A stretch of DNA of 62,667 nucleotides from Rhizobium sp. BK376 (GTDB taxonomy: Bacteria; Pseudomonadota; Alphaproteobacteria; Rhizobiales; Rhizobiaceae): the NCBI RefSeq assembly GCF_004341625.1, contig NZ_SLZG01000026.1, forward strand, positions 1 through 62,667, read 5' to 3'. Positions within the stretch are counted from its first letter, which is position 1; every line of letters starts with the position of its first letter. The notes below the pieces were generated by a model. That model ran no database searches, had not been told where the DNA came from, and saw only the letters and a program-made list of their open reading frames with translations. A program made the translations under genes and the position numbers. This document shows positions 1-9,783 of the stretch, piece by piece.

Positions 1-271
1 CAGCCGAAGCCTGGATAACCATCGCCCATATCCGCATCCTTACGCGGCGGCTCGCAAGATATTGCTATCGTTGAACCCTTTTCGAGTCAGACTCTTAGAC
101 CAGGGCAATAAACGGGCGCTCCCTTGGTTGGGGCCGGCAGTCCGCCATGGCGCCTATTGCCGCTGTGTCGGCGTCGTCTGACGCCCGCAATGTTGAGCCG
201 TTCTGGAGATTTGCATTGAATGTCGGGGAGATGGGAGGCTGGCAATCTTAATTTCGTGCGCGAGCAAACGC

Positions 272-580
272 TCAACGCCGTCGGTACCGCAAAGTCCCAA
301 TCTCTTTAAGCCAATCGTCGGTCCGCTCTGGCGCTATCTCGGCTTTTCGGCGGCGGAAGATAGATTTCCAGCCGACCTGGAGTGGTGAGTATGAGGACGC
401 AATAAACCGCGCAACGAATTCGGCGGGATCGGGCATATTGAACAATTGCTCGGCCACCATTGGTGGGACGTCGAAATAAGCGGCGTTCCGGCTGTTCGTA
501 AAGTAGATTGTCAAGGTTTCTGTATGCTCATCATAAGTGACTGAACGAACAACTTCGGAATGAAATGATTGCGTTTGCAT
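272..580 (-). CDS. KTSC-domain small protein
   Basis: This 102-residue protein matches the KTSC domain, a short domain named after a lysyl-tRNA synthetase C-terminal extension and found alone in many proteobacteria. Its biochemical role is not established; a nucleic-acid-related role is usually assumed. The diagnostic pattern is visible at about residues 8-66: a serine-valine-tyrosine-D start, the alternating hydrophobic stretch TLTIYF, an aromatic YFDVP turn and a closing phenylalanine-rich helix. A basic tail (FRRRKAE) follows. The ATG at 578-580 is preceded on the minus strand by a good GGAGGG ribosome-binding site. It stands alone, with no operon partner in view. Confidence 0.75.
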   Translation of the reverse strand: MQTQSFHSEVVRSVTYDEHTETLTIYFTNSRNAAYFDVPPMVAEQLFNMPDPAEFVARFIASSYSPLQVGWKSIFRRRKAEIAPERTDDWLKEIGTLRYRRR

Positions 581-835
581 TTATCCCTCCAGGTTGCGGC
601 AATTTGCCGATGACCTCCCATATAGTCAACTACTCCTTTTGGGCTATGCCGATCATTACAGTCTCAAGGATTGGGAACCTGAATTCCAATCGCTGTATGC
701 CCGACATTTGTGCTCTGACTCGCCCATAAACGTTGCCTTCTGAAGACTTCAGCGAACCTGCCGTGCTAACCAAGGATGGAGGATCACGGGTTTGTAGCGT
801 TAACGACGCCAATCCCCCACGCGCCACATGTTCGT

Positions 836-1576
836 TTAGAATTGGCAACTGGGATCGATCATATCTTCCGCGGATCCTCTTGATTTGCTTGCTCCGATTA
901 GGCGGGCCAGAATGTAAAATCCTTGCTGATCATCCGGAAGGGTTGAGGCAAATACGCCAATGACAACGTTTTTCATGTTTGACAGGGCTCCATCAACGCC
1001 ATCTGCGACAGCTTTCAACGGGTTCAATTTTGAGAGGTTGTCCGCGGCATAGAATTTTGCCCACCAGCCGCTGTCTTTCAATTTAGTAAATTTGGATCCG
1101 CCAATCTCCGTCTTATGGCTCTTCAGCAGGGTACGAAAGCGAGGCGTCGAGCAGCCAATGTGGACATGAAGCCGATCCTGTGTGCGCCAACTGGCGGCGT
1201 TTATAGCCAGCGCGAAATCCTGTGGCGGAACTCCCATTGCGCGAAAGCTTATCGCCGCTGATCGTTCGTTCCAGGCATCCTCAAAGTAATTTGGCGCGCC
1301 AACCGTCAAAAGACGTGGGTCTTCGATGCCTGAGACGTCAGCGAGCGGCGCTAGAATCGTCCGTTCTTTGTTAGCTGGCTCGCGAAGCACGGCGTATGAC
1401 GACATGGGATCCTTGTCCTGAACGACTTTCATACACGGGTACGGCGACCCTGTTATGGCAACGTTAATCTTGCAGGCTTCAACAACCAGGCCCAAAGCAG
1501 AGCGGCTTTGGAATGAACTGGCGATGATGACGACACTGGCAAGGGAAATCGAAAGCGAGGCAAGTCGTTGCTTCAT
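836..1576 (-). CDS. cdh: CDP-diacylglycerol pyrophosphatase
   Basis: This 246-residue exported protein is predicted to hydrolyse CDP-diacylglycerol to CMP and phosphatidic acid in phospholipid turnover. Residues 1-28 form a signal peptide or membrane anchor. The family signature LHVHIGC lies at residues 136-142, with the HxH pair at His137 and His139 as in the HIT-like active site of E. coli Cdh. The segments before it (PNYFEDAW, FALAIN, RTQDRLH) also follow the Cdh pattern. Length agrees with the family (about 250). The ribosome-binding site is weak, but the ATG sits directly before the signal peptide. The gene is monocistronic as far as the sequence shows. Confidence 0.85.
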   Translation of the reverse strand: MKQRLASLSISLASVVIIASSFQSRSALGLVVEACKINVAITGSPYPCMKVVQDKDPMSSYAVLREPANKERTILAPLADVSGIEDPRLLTVGAPNYFEDAWNERSAAISFRAMGVPPQDFALAINAASWRTQDRLHVHIGCSTPRFRTLLKSHKTEIGGSKFTKLKDSGWWAKFYAADNLSKLNPLKAVADGVDGALSNMKNVVIGVFASTLPDDQQGFYILARLIGASKSRGSAEDMIDPSCQF

Positions 1577-1957
1577 GGGCGGTTTCAGGTCTCGGACTAT
1601 ATCTGACAGTTTGTATCACATTGGTCTTCTCATTGCACTTTAATCAAATCACGAGCTCATGCTTCGTGAAGGCGCGCGGAAGTGACTTGCCGAGAGTTTC
1701 TCGAGAACGAATTGACTGCGTGTTCGCAGGATTACCCATGGCCCCCGAAAGCCGAATTCGGGTACCCTGGACCGGCCGGCCGCATTTGTTGGGGTTGGCA
1801 ACTGGGGTCAAAAGGATCTCGATTCTCTTCACACTCTACCCGGTATGTCAGTCTGGGCTGATCGAGCGACGAGTTAAGAAACATTATATACCAACTCTGT
1901 GGCGCTCGATTGCAGTGATCGAAATTGAAGCGGTTTGATGATTGGCCCTCAATATCG
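1577..1957. other. intergenic region without a recognisable gene
   Basis: This is a 381-base gap between the start of cdh and the end of pbpC, both on the minus strand. Short open frames occur on both strands, but none has a ribosome-binding site or familiar composition. It should contain the cdh promoter and the pbpC transcript end. No strong hairpin or repeat was seen. Confidence 0.5.
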
Positions 1958-4042
1958 TTACTGCAGGAATACGTTGACGGTGGCGGCCCGCCCCGCAGCG
2001 TCAATCACCGTTAGGGTAGAATAGCCGACACCGTCAGGCACCCACTGGCTGATGCGATTTCGGGAGAGATCGGCGAGCGGCTTGCCGTTGGCGAGCCAGC
2101 GGAACGGCGCTCTTCCGCCCTGCAGCTTCAGGATCAGCGGCATCATCGAGCCGTTGCCCTCATCGCTCAGTTCCACATGCGCGCCTTCGGGCGGATAGAC
2201 GATTTGCGGCGCCTGCTCGCGGGCGGAGGCGGACAACAGCCCGTTGGCATCGAGCGAAAACCGTCTCTGGCTCATCGGCAGTTGCGCTTGCGCGATGCGC
2301 ACCGCGCCTCTCGGCGCCGGCGGCATCGGCGTGAAGGGGACGCCGGATTTTTCAAAACCCTGGAACAGGATGGGCGCTGCGGACATATAGCCGGCAAGGC
2401 CGGGCACCGCACCGTTGTCGGGACGGCCGACCCAGACGCCGAGCACGTAGCGGCCGTCATAGCCGACCGACCAGGCATCGCGATAGCCGTAGCTCGTGCC
2501 GGTCTTGTAGGCGATGCCGCGCTGAATGCTGCCAACGGGCGCAATGACGCCTGACAGGATATCGGCGACATTCCAGGCAGCGACTGGCTCCAGCAGTGGC
2601 TCGGCATCGATGAGCCCCGGCTTCTCCTGGATACCGTCGCCCAATCGGACCGGCTGGCTGCGGTTCGCAAGCCCGGCGTAGAGCTGCACCAGATCCTTGA
2701 GCGTGATACCGACACCGCCAAGGCCGATGGCAAGGCCCGGCATTTCGTTGACCGGCAGTGCCGGGCGGACTTCGGCGCGGCGGAAGCGTACGAGAAGACG
2801 CGTCGGTCCGACCGCATCAAGCAGGCGGACGGCCGGGACGTTGAGCGAGAGCTGAAGCGCCTGTCGAACCGTCACGTCGCCCTGATAGGTCATGTCGAAA
2901 TTCTTCGGGCGATAGCCGAAGAAGTCGGCGGGCTTGTCCTCGATGATGGTTTCTTGCGAGATCATCCCCTGCTCGAAGGCAAGGCCGTAGATGAACGGCT
3001 TCAGCGTCGAGCCGGGAGAGCGGTTGACGCGCGTCATGTCGATCCAGCCGGAGCGGACATTGTCGAAATAATTGGACGAGCCGACCTCGCCGACGATCTC
3101 GCCGGTCGTGGCGTCGGCCATCACCATGGCGACCGAAACCTTCGGATTGAGCTTGGCGGCGGCATCGCGGGCAACGGATTCCAGGCCTTGCTGGATCGAG
3201 CGCCGCAGCGTCGTGCGGTGTTGCTCGACCTTTGGCTCCTTGCGCAGTGCCGCTTCCGCCAGATGCGCCGCATAGGCAGGCAGCTGCATTCGCCGCGTCG
3301 GGATCGCCGTCAGTTCGGCACGCGTGCTTTCTTCGGAGCCCACCACTTTTTCGACGGCGACGCGTTGCAGCACGCGGCGGCGTGCGGCCTCGGCTGCAGC
3401 CAGATTGCGGTCCGGCCGCCGCTTTTCCGGCAACTGTGGCAGCGCAACCAGCAGCGCGGATTGGGCGACCGTCAGTCGGTGTGGCTCCTTGCCGAAATAG
3501 GCAAGGCTCGCCGCCCGGATGCCTTCGAGATTGCCGCCATAGGGTGCATGGGTTAGGTAGAGATCGAGGATCTGCTCCTTGCTCAGACGCCGCTCGATCT
3601 GGATCGCGCGGGCGATCTGGATGATTTTCGCTGCAAAGGAGCGGCCGCTGCGCGGCTCGATCAGTCGGGCGACCTGCATGGAAAGCGTCGATCCGCCCGA
3701 GACGATATGGCCGCTTCTGATCAGCTGAATGGCAGCCCGTCCGAAGGCGAAAATGTCGATGCCGTGGTGGTCGTAAAAACGCCGGTCCTCATAGGCAACC
3801 AGCATCCGGACGAATTGCGGATCGACATCCGCGACATCGGTTTTCAGACGCCAGCGTCCATCCCTGGTCGCAAAGGCGCGCAGCAACTGTCCGTCGGCAT
3901 CGAGAACTTCCGCTGACACGACATTCGCCCTGTCCAACGGCGGCGGATAGGCTCTGTCGGCCGCCTCAAGACCGAAGACGAGGGCCGCTGCAAGAAGCAG
4001 CGCGCCCAGGCCTCCAATCGCCAATTTCCGCCAGATCGACAT
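1958..4042 (-). CDS. pbpC: penicillin-binding protein 1C (bifunctional PBP)
   Basis: This 694-residue class A PBP is anchored in the inner membrane by one segment (about residues 7-28). The GT51 glycosyltransferase domain follows, with the catalytic glutamate in YEDRRFY (Glu85). The transpeptidase domain shows all three motifs: S-T-L-K at 345-348, S-L-N at 399-401 and K-T-G at 513-515. A C-terminal beta-domain of the kind found in PBP1C proteins occupies about residues 600-694. Its ATG overlaps the stop codon of the upstream alpha-2-macroglobulin gene by one base (TGATG), so the two are translationally coupled. This yfhM-pbpC pairing is conserved in many Gram-negatives and suggests joint envelope defence or repair. 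Confidence 0.95.
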   Translation of the reverse strand: MSIWRKLAIGGLGALLLAAALVFGLEAADRAYPPPLDRANVVSAEVLDADGQLLRAFATRDGRWRLKTDVADVDPQFVRMLVAYEDRRFYDHHGIDIFAFGRAAIQLIRSGHIVSGGSTLSMQVARLIEPRSGRSFAAKIIQIARAIQIERRLSKEQILDLYLTHAPYGGNLEGIRAASLAYFGKEPHRLTVAQSALLVALPQLPEKRRPDRNLAAAEAARRRVLQRVAVEKVVGSEESTRAELTAIPTRRMQLPAYAAHLAEAALRKEPKVEQHRTTLRRSIQQGLESVARDAAAKLNPKVSVAMVMADATTGEIVGEVGSSNYFDNVRSGWIDMTRVNRSPGSTLKPFIYGLAFEQGMISQETIIEDKPADFFGYRPKNFDMTYQGDVTVRQALQLSLNVPAVRLLDAVGPTRLLVRFRRAEVRPALPVNEMPGLAIGLGGVGITLKDLVQLYAGLANRSQPVRLGDGIQEKPGLIDAEPLLEPVAAWNVADILSGVIAPVGSIQRGIAYKTGTSYGYRDAWSVGYDGRYVLGVWVGRPDNGAVPGLAGYMSAAPILFQGFEKSGVPFTPMPPAPRGAVRIAQAQLPMSQRRFSLDANGLLSASAREQAPQIVYPPEGAHVELSDEGNGSMMPLILKLQGGRAPFRWLANGKPLADLSRNRISQWVPDGVGYSTLTVIDAAGRAATVNVFLQ

Positions 4043-7000
4043 CAGTGTGCCGCCGTGACCTCCATGCGGCCCGTCGCCGTGCGGGCGAAGAATTCAGGCC
4101 GGTACATATCCTCGACGTTGGCGCCCGGCTGATCATAGGTGCCGGGCGTAACTGCGCGCACGACATAGGCGAGCGTAACGCTGTCGGTATCCGCATCGTC
4201 GGAGCTGTCGTTGCTGTTGGCGCTATCGTCGCTGTTTGCCGAGCCGTCATCGCTGGAATTCACGTCGTTGCCGGCGCTGTCGTCAGCAGTTCCGTGGTTG
4301 ATCGCCGCCACGAAGCGGTCGTTGCGGAATTCGACATGGGCCGGATGGGTGTTGCCGATCCAGTCGAAGTTCGAGAGCTGGGCACTGTCGACGATGCTCG
4401 GATTGTCGATCTCGAAGCCCGCGGGCAGCAGGTCGGTGATCATCATCCGGGTCGGCCAGTCGTTGGCGATCGTGACCTTGAGGACGACAACATAGCGCTC
4501 ATTTTGCTGAACCTGGCTGATGTTCGCCTGCTCGCCATCCATCGTGTAGTAGGTCTTCTCGATGGTGAAGCCGTTGCTGCTGGCAGGCAGCGGCTGCTTC
4601 GGTGCCGCAAGCGTGGTGACGATGGCGGAGACCGGGTCCTTGGTGTCGTTCTTCACGGTTACCGGATGCTGCAGCAACTCGTCACCGGTCAGCCGTGCCA
4701 TGTAGGCACCGCTGTGGGCTGCGCCGTTGACGTCGAGCTTGAGGTCAGTGTCGCCATCCTGCAGGGCTCGGGCGGCAAGCAGCATCCAGGTCTGTTCCTG
4801 GGTGCTGGTATAGTCCGTATGCTGCCATTCCTTGGAGACGATTTTCGTCAGTTCCGGCACGATCGGCGGTACCGGACGGCTTTCGGCGGCAAGCGCCAGA
4901 ACGGCAGCGCCGTCGCGCAGCGACGAGCCATAGTCCGAGCGCGCGAAGCTGACCTTGGTCACCTGCGCCTGTTCCGACATCTGCAGCGCATCGAGGAAGA
5001 TCGTCCGCGAGCGTTGGGCATCGCCATAAAGCGCGAGGGCCGCCGCCAGGTGCGCCTTGGAAAGCGGCGTCGGGAAGCTGGCGAGCATCGTGTCGGCATA
5101 GTAGCGCAGATCGCTGATCGCAGCCTTCTTGTTGCGGGCAAGGACGTAGATCGCGTAGGCGATCTGCTCGCCATTGTCCTTGATGCTGTTGTCGTATCCG
5201 ATCGAGTTCTGCAGGTTTTCGAGCGCCTGCACCATGGCCTGGTCAGGCACGGTGTATTTCTGCTCGCGGGCCCGCGTCAGGAAATCGGTGACATAGGCGT
5301 CGAGCCAGAGGTCTCCGGAGCCCGGCGCCCAGAGGCCGAAGCTGCCAGTGGAGGACTGGTAAGAGAGGACGCGGTAGATGGCATCCTGCACCCGCTTCTG
5401 CGTGTCGGGATCATCGGGCAGGCCCGATTTCTTCGACAGTTCGCTGAGGTAGAGCAGCGGCATCGCCCGGCTCGTCGTCTGCTCGGCGCAGCCGTAGGGG
5501 TAACGGTCGAGGCTCATGAGCAGCGAGGGGATATCGAAACTGTCGGCGCGGGTCACATTCACGCTGACCGAGGCATCGGGAAGGATGCTGTCTGCCAGAA
5601 GATTGCCGTCGATCGTCAGGCTGTTGCCGGGCTTGATCGTCAGCGGACGACGCTCGGCAACCGGTAGAGAGGACGGACGCACCGGGATGTCGAGCGACCG
5701 ATCAAGCGACATCCCTGATGTATTGGATAGCCGCACCGTGATTGCGCCGTCGCCGGGCTGGACGCCCGTCAGCGGCAAGGTCAGTGAGGTCTTCTTGCCG
5801 GCTTCGAGATTGAGCGTCTGCGAGGCCGCAGCCTGATCGATATTGATGTCGGAATTGCTCGACACCTGCAGCTGATAGGTGCCGGGTGGTGCATCGGTGT
5901 CGGTCACTTCGAACAGAAGCTGCGACTTGTCTCCCGGTGCCAGGAATTTCGGCAGGCTGGCCGTGACCACCACCGGATCGCGGATGATGACGTCAGTACT
6001 AGCGTGCCCAACGCCTGTCTTTGACCAGGCGACGGCCATGACGCGCACGGTGCCGTTGAACTGTGGAATGTCAAAGCTGACATTTGCCTTCCCGTCGGCG
6101 TCAAGCTTCACGGGGCCGGAGAAGAAGGCAACGAGTTTCTCCTTCGGCGGCGAGCCGTTCAGCGCCGGTGCTGCGCCGTCGCCGCCCGTCCTGAGACGAC
6201 CGGTCGCGCCGAGCGAGCCGTCGATCAACCGGCCGTAGAGATCGCGGATTTCGAGGCCCAGCTGGCGCTGGCCGAAATACCAGCCATCAGGGTTTGGAAC
6301 GTCGTAGCGGGTGAGATTGAGAATACCGACATCGACGGCGGCAACCGTGACATAGGCTTCTTCGCCGACGCCGGCGCCGCTGACCTGGACGGGGATGTTC
6401 AGCGCCTGTCGCGGCAAGGTCTTGTCCGGCGGCGTGAGCTTGATCGCAAGCTTGCGCCCGGCCGGGTCGACCTTCAGCCACTTGATGCCGATTGCGCGCA
6501 TCGGCATGCGGCTCTCCTGGGCTTCGCCGGGCCTGAAGAGCGTCGCGGTGATATAGGCGCCTGCACCCCACTTGTCCGTTACGGGGATATCGACTTCACC
6601 ACCCTCGGCGGGAATGCTGGCCGTCTCGGTCGCAATCACATTGTCGGTGCCGACATTGATCAGCAGTTCGCCGGCAAAATGGGGCGAAACCTTCAGCTTG
6701 GCGGTCTCGCCGACCGCATAGGTGTCCTTGTCGAGGCCGATTTCCAGCGCGTCGGGAGTTTCCGTCGAGGATGTGGCGACGTACCAGCCGGCATCGAACT
6801 GCACGCTTGTCGTCGGCCCGTCGGTTGCTCCGGTCTCGACCGAAAGCTGATAGCGGCCCCAGCCGACCGGCGTAGAAATATCGGCGCCGTCGGCGGTCAC
6901 GTCGACCGAACCGTTTGCGACCTGCTTGGTCGTCGTGACGGATTCATATTTCCAGGCGGTGCCGTCGCGATACCACTGGTAATTCTGTTCCAGCTTGACG

Positions 7001-9594
7001 AGTTTCCATTTCAGGCCGGACATGGCCTGCTTCTGGCCCGCGGCGTTGACGGAGATGACATGGAAGTGGCCGACCGAATTCTCGGCAAGGTCACCGGAGA
7101 ATTCAGGCTTGATGCCGATGACAGAGCCTTGCGATTTCACCGGCAGCGTCAGGGATCGCTCGACGGCCCGGCCGCCGGCCTCCTGCATGCGAACCGTCAC
7201 ATCGGCGTTCAGCAGCTGTGTTGTCGAGGGAACATCCGTCAGCCCGACATCGAAAGTGGCGTGACCGTTGTCATCGAGCGGCTCGAGATTGTCGAGCGGG
7301 ATGCGGGTGTCGTCGCTGGCCTGTTCATCGACTAGGCCGAACTGATAGCCGGGGAAATCAGCATTCTGGCGGGTCGTCTTTAGAACGACTTCGCCTTCGA
7401 GATTGAGGCCGGCAGCCGGTGCGCCATAGAGATAGCGGCCATCGACCGTAACAGGCACAGGCGTGCCGACGTCGAGCGCTTTGGCGTCGCTTTTCAGGTC
7501 GAATTCGGTGCGATCCGGCACGAAATCATCGACCAGGAACTGCGCCGAGCCGATCGCCGTTCCCTTGGGGTCGGTATAGATCTGCATCGTCCAGGTGCCG
7601 CGCATGGCATTGGGCTGCAGGGGCAGATCAAGCGTATAGCCGCCGAGCGTGCCGTTATTGACGATACGCCGGTCCTCGACGCCATCAGGACGGTTGAAGA
7701 CGAAGGTCAGCGGCAGGTTCTCGACCGCATTCTGGGCCGTGTCGCGGGCAAGCGCTGACGCATGCACCGTTTCGCCGGCGCGGTAGATGCCGCGTTCGGT
7801 CCAGGAGAGGACGTCGATTGCGCCCGGCGCCGTGCGCCCGGTGACACCGCGGTCGGAGAGATCGAAACCGGCGCGGGTCATGTCCAGGAAGACGTAGTCC
7901 TCGTCACCGGTCTTTGCCGTCATGACGGCCGGTGTCAGCGATGCGGTCCCACGCATCAGGCCGGCGGTGAAGGTGGCGTGACCGTTTGCATCAGTCTTGG
8001 CCGTGCCGAGCACTTCGTTGTTCTTGGCAAGCAGCTGCAGGTCGACATTGGCAAGCGGCTTGGCGGTCGCAAGCGAACGGGCAAAGACATTGAGCCCATC
8101 CGTGCCGGCATAGGTCGAAAGGCCGATATCGGACACGACAAACCATTGGGTCGCCTGAGAATCCCATTCCTGACCGGGTGCATTCGGCAGCGTGGCGGTC
8201 AGCACATAGATGCCCGGCTTGCGCTGCGGCAGAGCCTCGTCGACCGGGAAGCTGGTCACGACATCCTTGTTGAGTTCGCTCTTGATATCGATCGAGCCCT
8301 GCCAGACCAGCTCGCCGGACTCGTCCTGAATGCGCTGCGCGCTATAGCCGTCGAGCTGCGTCAGGAACTGGGAGCTCGTCAGAAGCGGCGCGATGCCGCG
8401 ATCGCCGATGCGATAGAGTTTCAGATTGGCCGTCGTTGCATTGACCGAGATCAGCGGAATACCGCGGCGCACGGCTGACGGCAGGACGAAATTGTCGCCG
8501 GTGAAATGCACCAAAGCCGAACGATCCTTGACGTAGAGATCAAGGTCGACCTGGCCTTCGAGGCTCTCATCGACGGAAGAGGGCAGGCCCGCGCGCAGCG
8601 ACAGCTTGTAGCGCTCGCCATGGGTCAGGCCTTCGACACAAATCTGCTTGTCCTTGGATTCGACAGCCTTCGGTACTGCACCGTTCAACAGCACGAAGGG
8701 CGCGTAATCGATATTCTTGACCAGGTTCTCGGAGAACTGGACGCAGGCGCGGGGTGTGGCGCTGTCATTGTCGATCGAGTTCCCGATCACACGGAAGCCC
8801 TGACGGGTGCGCAGATCGTTATAGGTGGCGGCAACGGTCTTCGAATTCACCAATGCGAGGCTCGCCTTGTAAGCGCTGAGTGCTGTGCGGTAGCTCTGGG
8901 AGTTCTGCAGGGCGGTCGCCATGACCGCCAGTGCGTCGGCGCGGTTCTGCGTGGTCCGGCTCAGCTGGTAGCCGTTGAGCGCCGCCAGCGAGGCCTGGAC
9001 GGCCGCCTCGGAGTCGTTGGAGACGGTGTTGATCGCGCGGGCCATCTCGACCCAGAGATCGCCGTCGTCGGGCGTGATCGCAAGCGCGCCCTTGAAGGCG
9101 GTCAGCGAATTTTGGATATTGCCGGCGGTCAGCTCAATCCGCGCAAGCGCAATCAGGCTCTCCAAGCCTTGCGTCTTCTGCTGGTCGGTCATCGCCAGGT
9201 TCGCCTTGGCGTCGCGGGCGTCCTGAACCATCTTGTCCGTGATGAAAGGTAGGGCGGGAGCCGCGCCGATATCCGGATCGCCGCTGGCCTCGACCACCTT
9301 GCCGGCAATCGCTCCGGTAAAGCTGTTGAGCTTGTTGAAGTCCGATTTCAGGAAGCACCACTTCACCTTCGGATTATAGGTGAAGGCCCGACAGGAATGG
9401 TCGCCGCTGCAACTCGTCTCGCATTGATCCAGCGTGACATTCTGCTCGGTCCTCAGATCGAAACCGAAATAGTCTCCATCCTGGGTCGTAACGATCTTGC
9501 GTGCCGGCTCCGCTGCCATCGCGCCTGACGGCGCCGTTAGGGAAAGAGCTGCAAGGAAAAGAGCCGAAAGTCCGATGAACGCGCGCTTAGACAT
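4042..9594 (-). CDS. yfhM: bacterial alpha-2-macroglobulin (thioester protease trap)
   Basis: This is a very large exported protein (1850 residues) of the bacterial alpha-2-macroglobulin family, which is thought to trap foreign proteases in the periplasm. The start at 9594 is chosen because the ATG follows a GGGGGG ribosome-binding site and opens a clear signal peptide ending in AMA. Next comes a cysteine-rich PAN/Apple-like module (about residues 25-90), a helical TPR-like stretch (about 110-270), then the macroglobulin domains. The thioester motif GCAEQ is intact with its cysteine near residue 1369. Near the C-terminus (about residues 1740-1780, DNA 4175-4285) lies a Ser/Asp/Asn-rich low-complexity insert. 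The stop overlaps the pbpC start. It is longer than E. coli YfhM (about 1650), mainly through the N-terminal modules. Confidence 0.92.
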   Translation of the reverse strand: MSKRAFIGLSALFLAALSLTAPSGAMAAEPARKIVTTQDGDYFGFDLRTEQNVTLDQCETSCSGDHSCRAFTYNPKVKWCFLKSDFNKLNSFTGAIAGKVVEASGDPDIGAAPALPFITDKMVQDARDAKANLAMTDQQKTQGLESLIALARIELTAGNIQNSLTAFKGALAITPDDGDLWVEMARAINTVSNDSEAAVQASLAALNGYQLSRTTQNRADALAVMATALQNSQSYRTALSAYKASLALVNSKTVAATYNDLRTRQGFRVIGNSIDNDSATPRACVQFSENLVKNIDYAPFVLLNGAVPKAVESKDKQICVEGLTHGERYKLSLRAGLPSSVDESLEGQVDLDLYVKDRSALVHFTGDNFVLPSAVRRGIPLISVNATTANLKLYRIGDRGIAPLLTSSQFLTQLDGYSAQRIQDESGELVWQGSIDIKSELNKDVVTSFPVDEALPQRKPGIYVLTATLPNAPGQEWDSQATQWFVVSDIGLSTYAGTDGLNVFARSLATAKPLANVDLQLLAKNNEVLGTAKTDANGHATFTAGLMRGTASLTPAVMTAKTGDEDYVFLDMTRAGFDLSDRGVTGRTAPGAIDVLSWTERGIYRAGETVHASALARDTAQNAVENLPLTFVFNRPDGVEDRRIVNNGTLGGYTLDLPLQPNAMRGTWTMQIYTDPKGTAIGSAQFLVDDFVPDRTEFDLKSDAKALDVGTPVPVTVDGRYLYGAPAAGLNLEGEVVLKTTRQNADFPGYQFGLVDEQASDDTRIPLDNLEPLDDNGHATFDVGLTDVPSTTQLLNADVTVRMQEAGGRAVERSLTLPVKSQGSVIGIKPEFSGDLAENSVGHFHVISVNAAGQKQAMSGLKWKLVKLEQNYQWYRDGTAWKYESVTTTKQVANGSVDVTADGADISTPVGWGRYQLSVETGATDGPTTSVQFDAGWYVATSSTETPDALEIGLDKDTYAVGETAKLKVSPHFAGELLINVGTDNVIATETASIPAEGGEVDIPVTDKWGAGAYITATLFRPGEAQESRMPMRAIGIKWLKVDPAGRKLAIKLTPPDKTLPRQALNIPVQVSGAGVGEEAYVTVAAVDVGILNLTRYDVPNPDGWYFGQRQLGLEIRDLYGRLIDGSLGATGRLRTGGDGAAPALNGSPPKEKLVAFFSGPVKLDADGKANVSFDIPQFNGTVRVMAVAWSKTGVGHASTDVIIRDPVVVTASLPKFLAPGDKSQLLFEVTDTDAPPGTYQLQVSSNSDINIDQAAASQTLNLEAGKKTSLTLPLTGVQPGDGAITVRLSNTSGMSLDRSLDIPVRPSSLPVAERRPLTIKPGNSLTIDGNLLADSILPDASVSVNVTRADSFDIPSLLMSLDRYPYGCAEQTTSRAMPLLYLSELSKKSGLPDDPDTQKRVQDAIYRVLSYQSSTGSFGLWAPGSGDLWLDAYVTDFLTRAREQKYTVPDQAMVQALENLQNSIGYDNSIKDNGEQIAYAIYVLARNKKAAISDLRYYADTMLASFPTPLSKAHLAAALALYGDAQRSRTIFLDALQMSEQAQVTKVSFARSDYGSSLRDGAAVLALAAESRPVPPIVPELTKIVSKEWQHTDYTSTQEQTWMLLAARALQDGDTDLKLDVNGAAHSGAYMARLTGDELLQHPVTVKNDTKDPVSAIVTTLAAPKQPLPASSNGFTIEKTYYTMDGEQANISQVQQNERYVVVLKVTIANDWPTRMMITDLLPAGFEIDNPSIVDSAQLSNFDWIGNTHPAHVEFRNDRFVAAINHGTADDSAGNDVNSSDDGSANSDDSANSNDSSDDADTDSVTLAYVVRAVTPGTYDQPGANVEDMYRPEFFARTATGRMEVTAAH

Positions 9595-9783
9595 AAGTCC
9601 CCCCAACGCAGGCCGTTTTGGATGGCGGATACTCGTCAAAATACGAGAAGATTGTCAACTTAATTAGAGGGGACTCCAACTTCATCTTAGCGTGTTGTTC
9701 GCCGTCAGGCTTTATCGTTGCCATCCCACACGCTTCTTGTTATTCGAGGCTTTCTGCAGACGATTATTCCCCACAGGCATCCC

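Noticed and set aside
87..275. 62-codon minus-strand frame at the left end
   Set aside because: No ribosome-binding site, no family resemblance and odd composition; treated as chance.
630..963. Two short overlapping frames (minus 630-848, plus 733-963)
   Set aside because: They overlap each other and the cdh end, with no start signals or homology.
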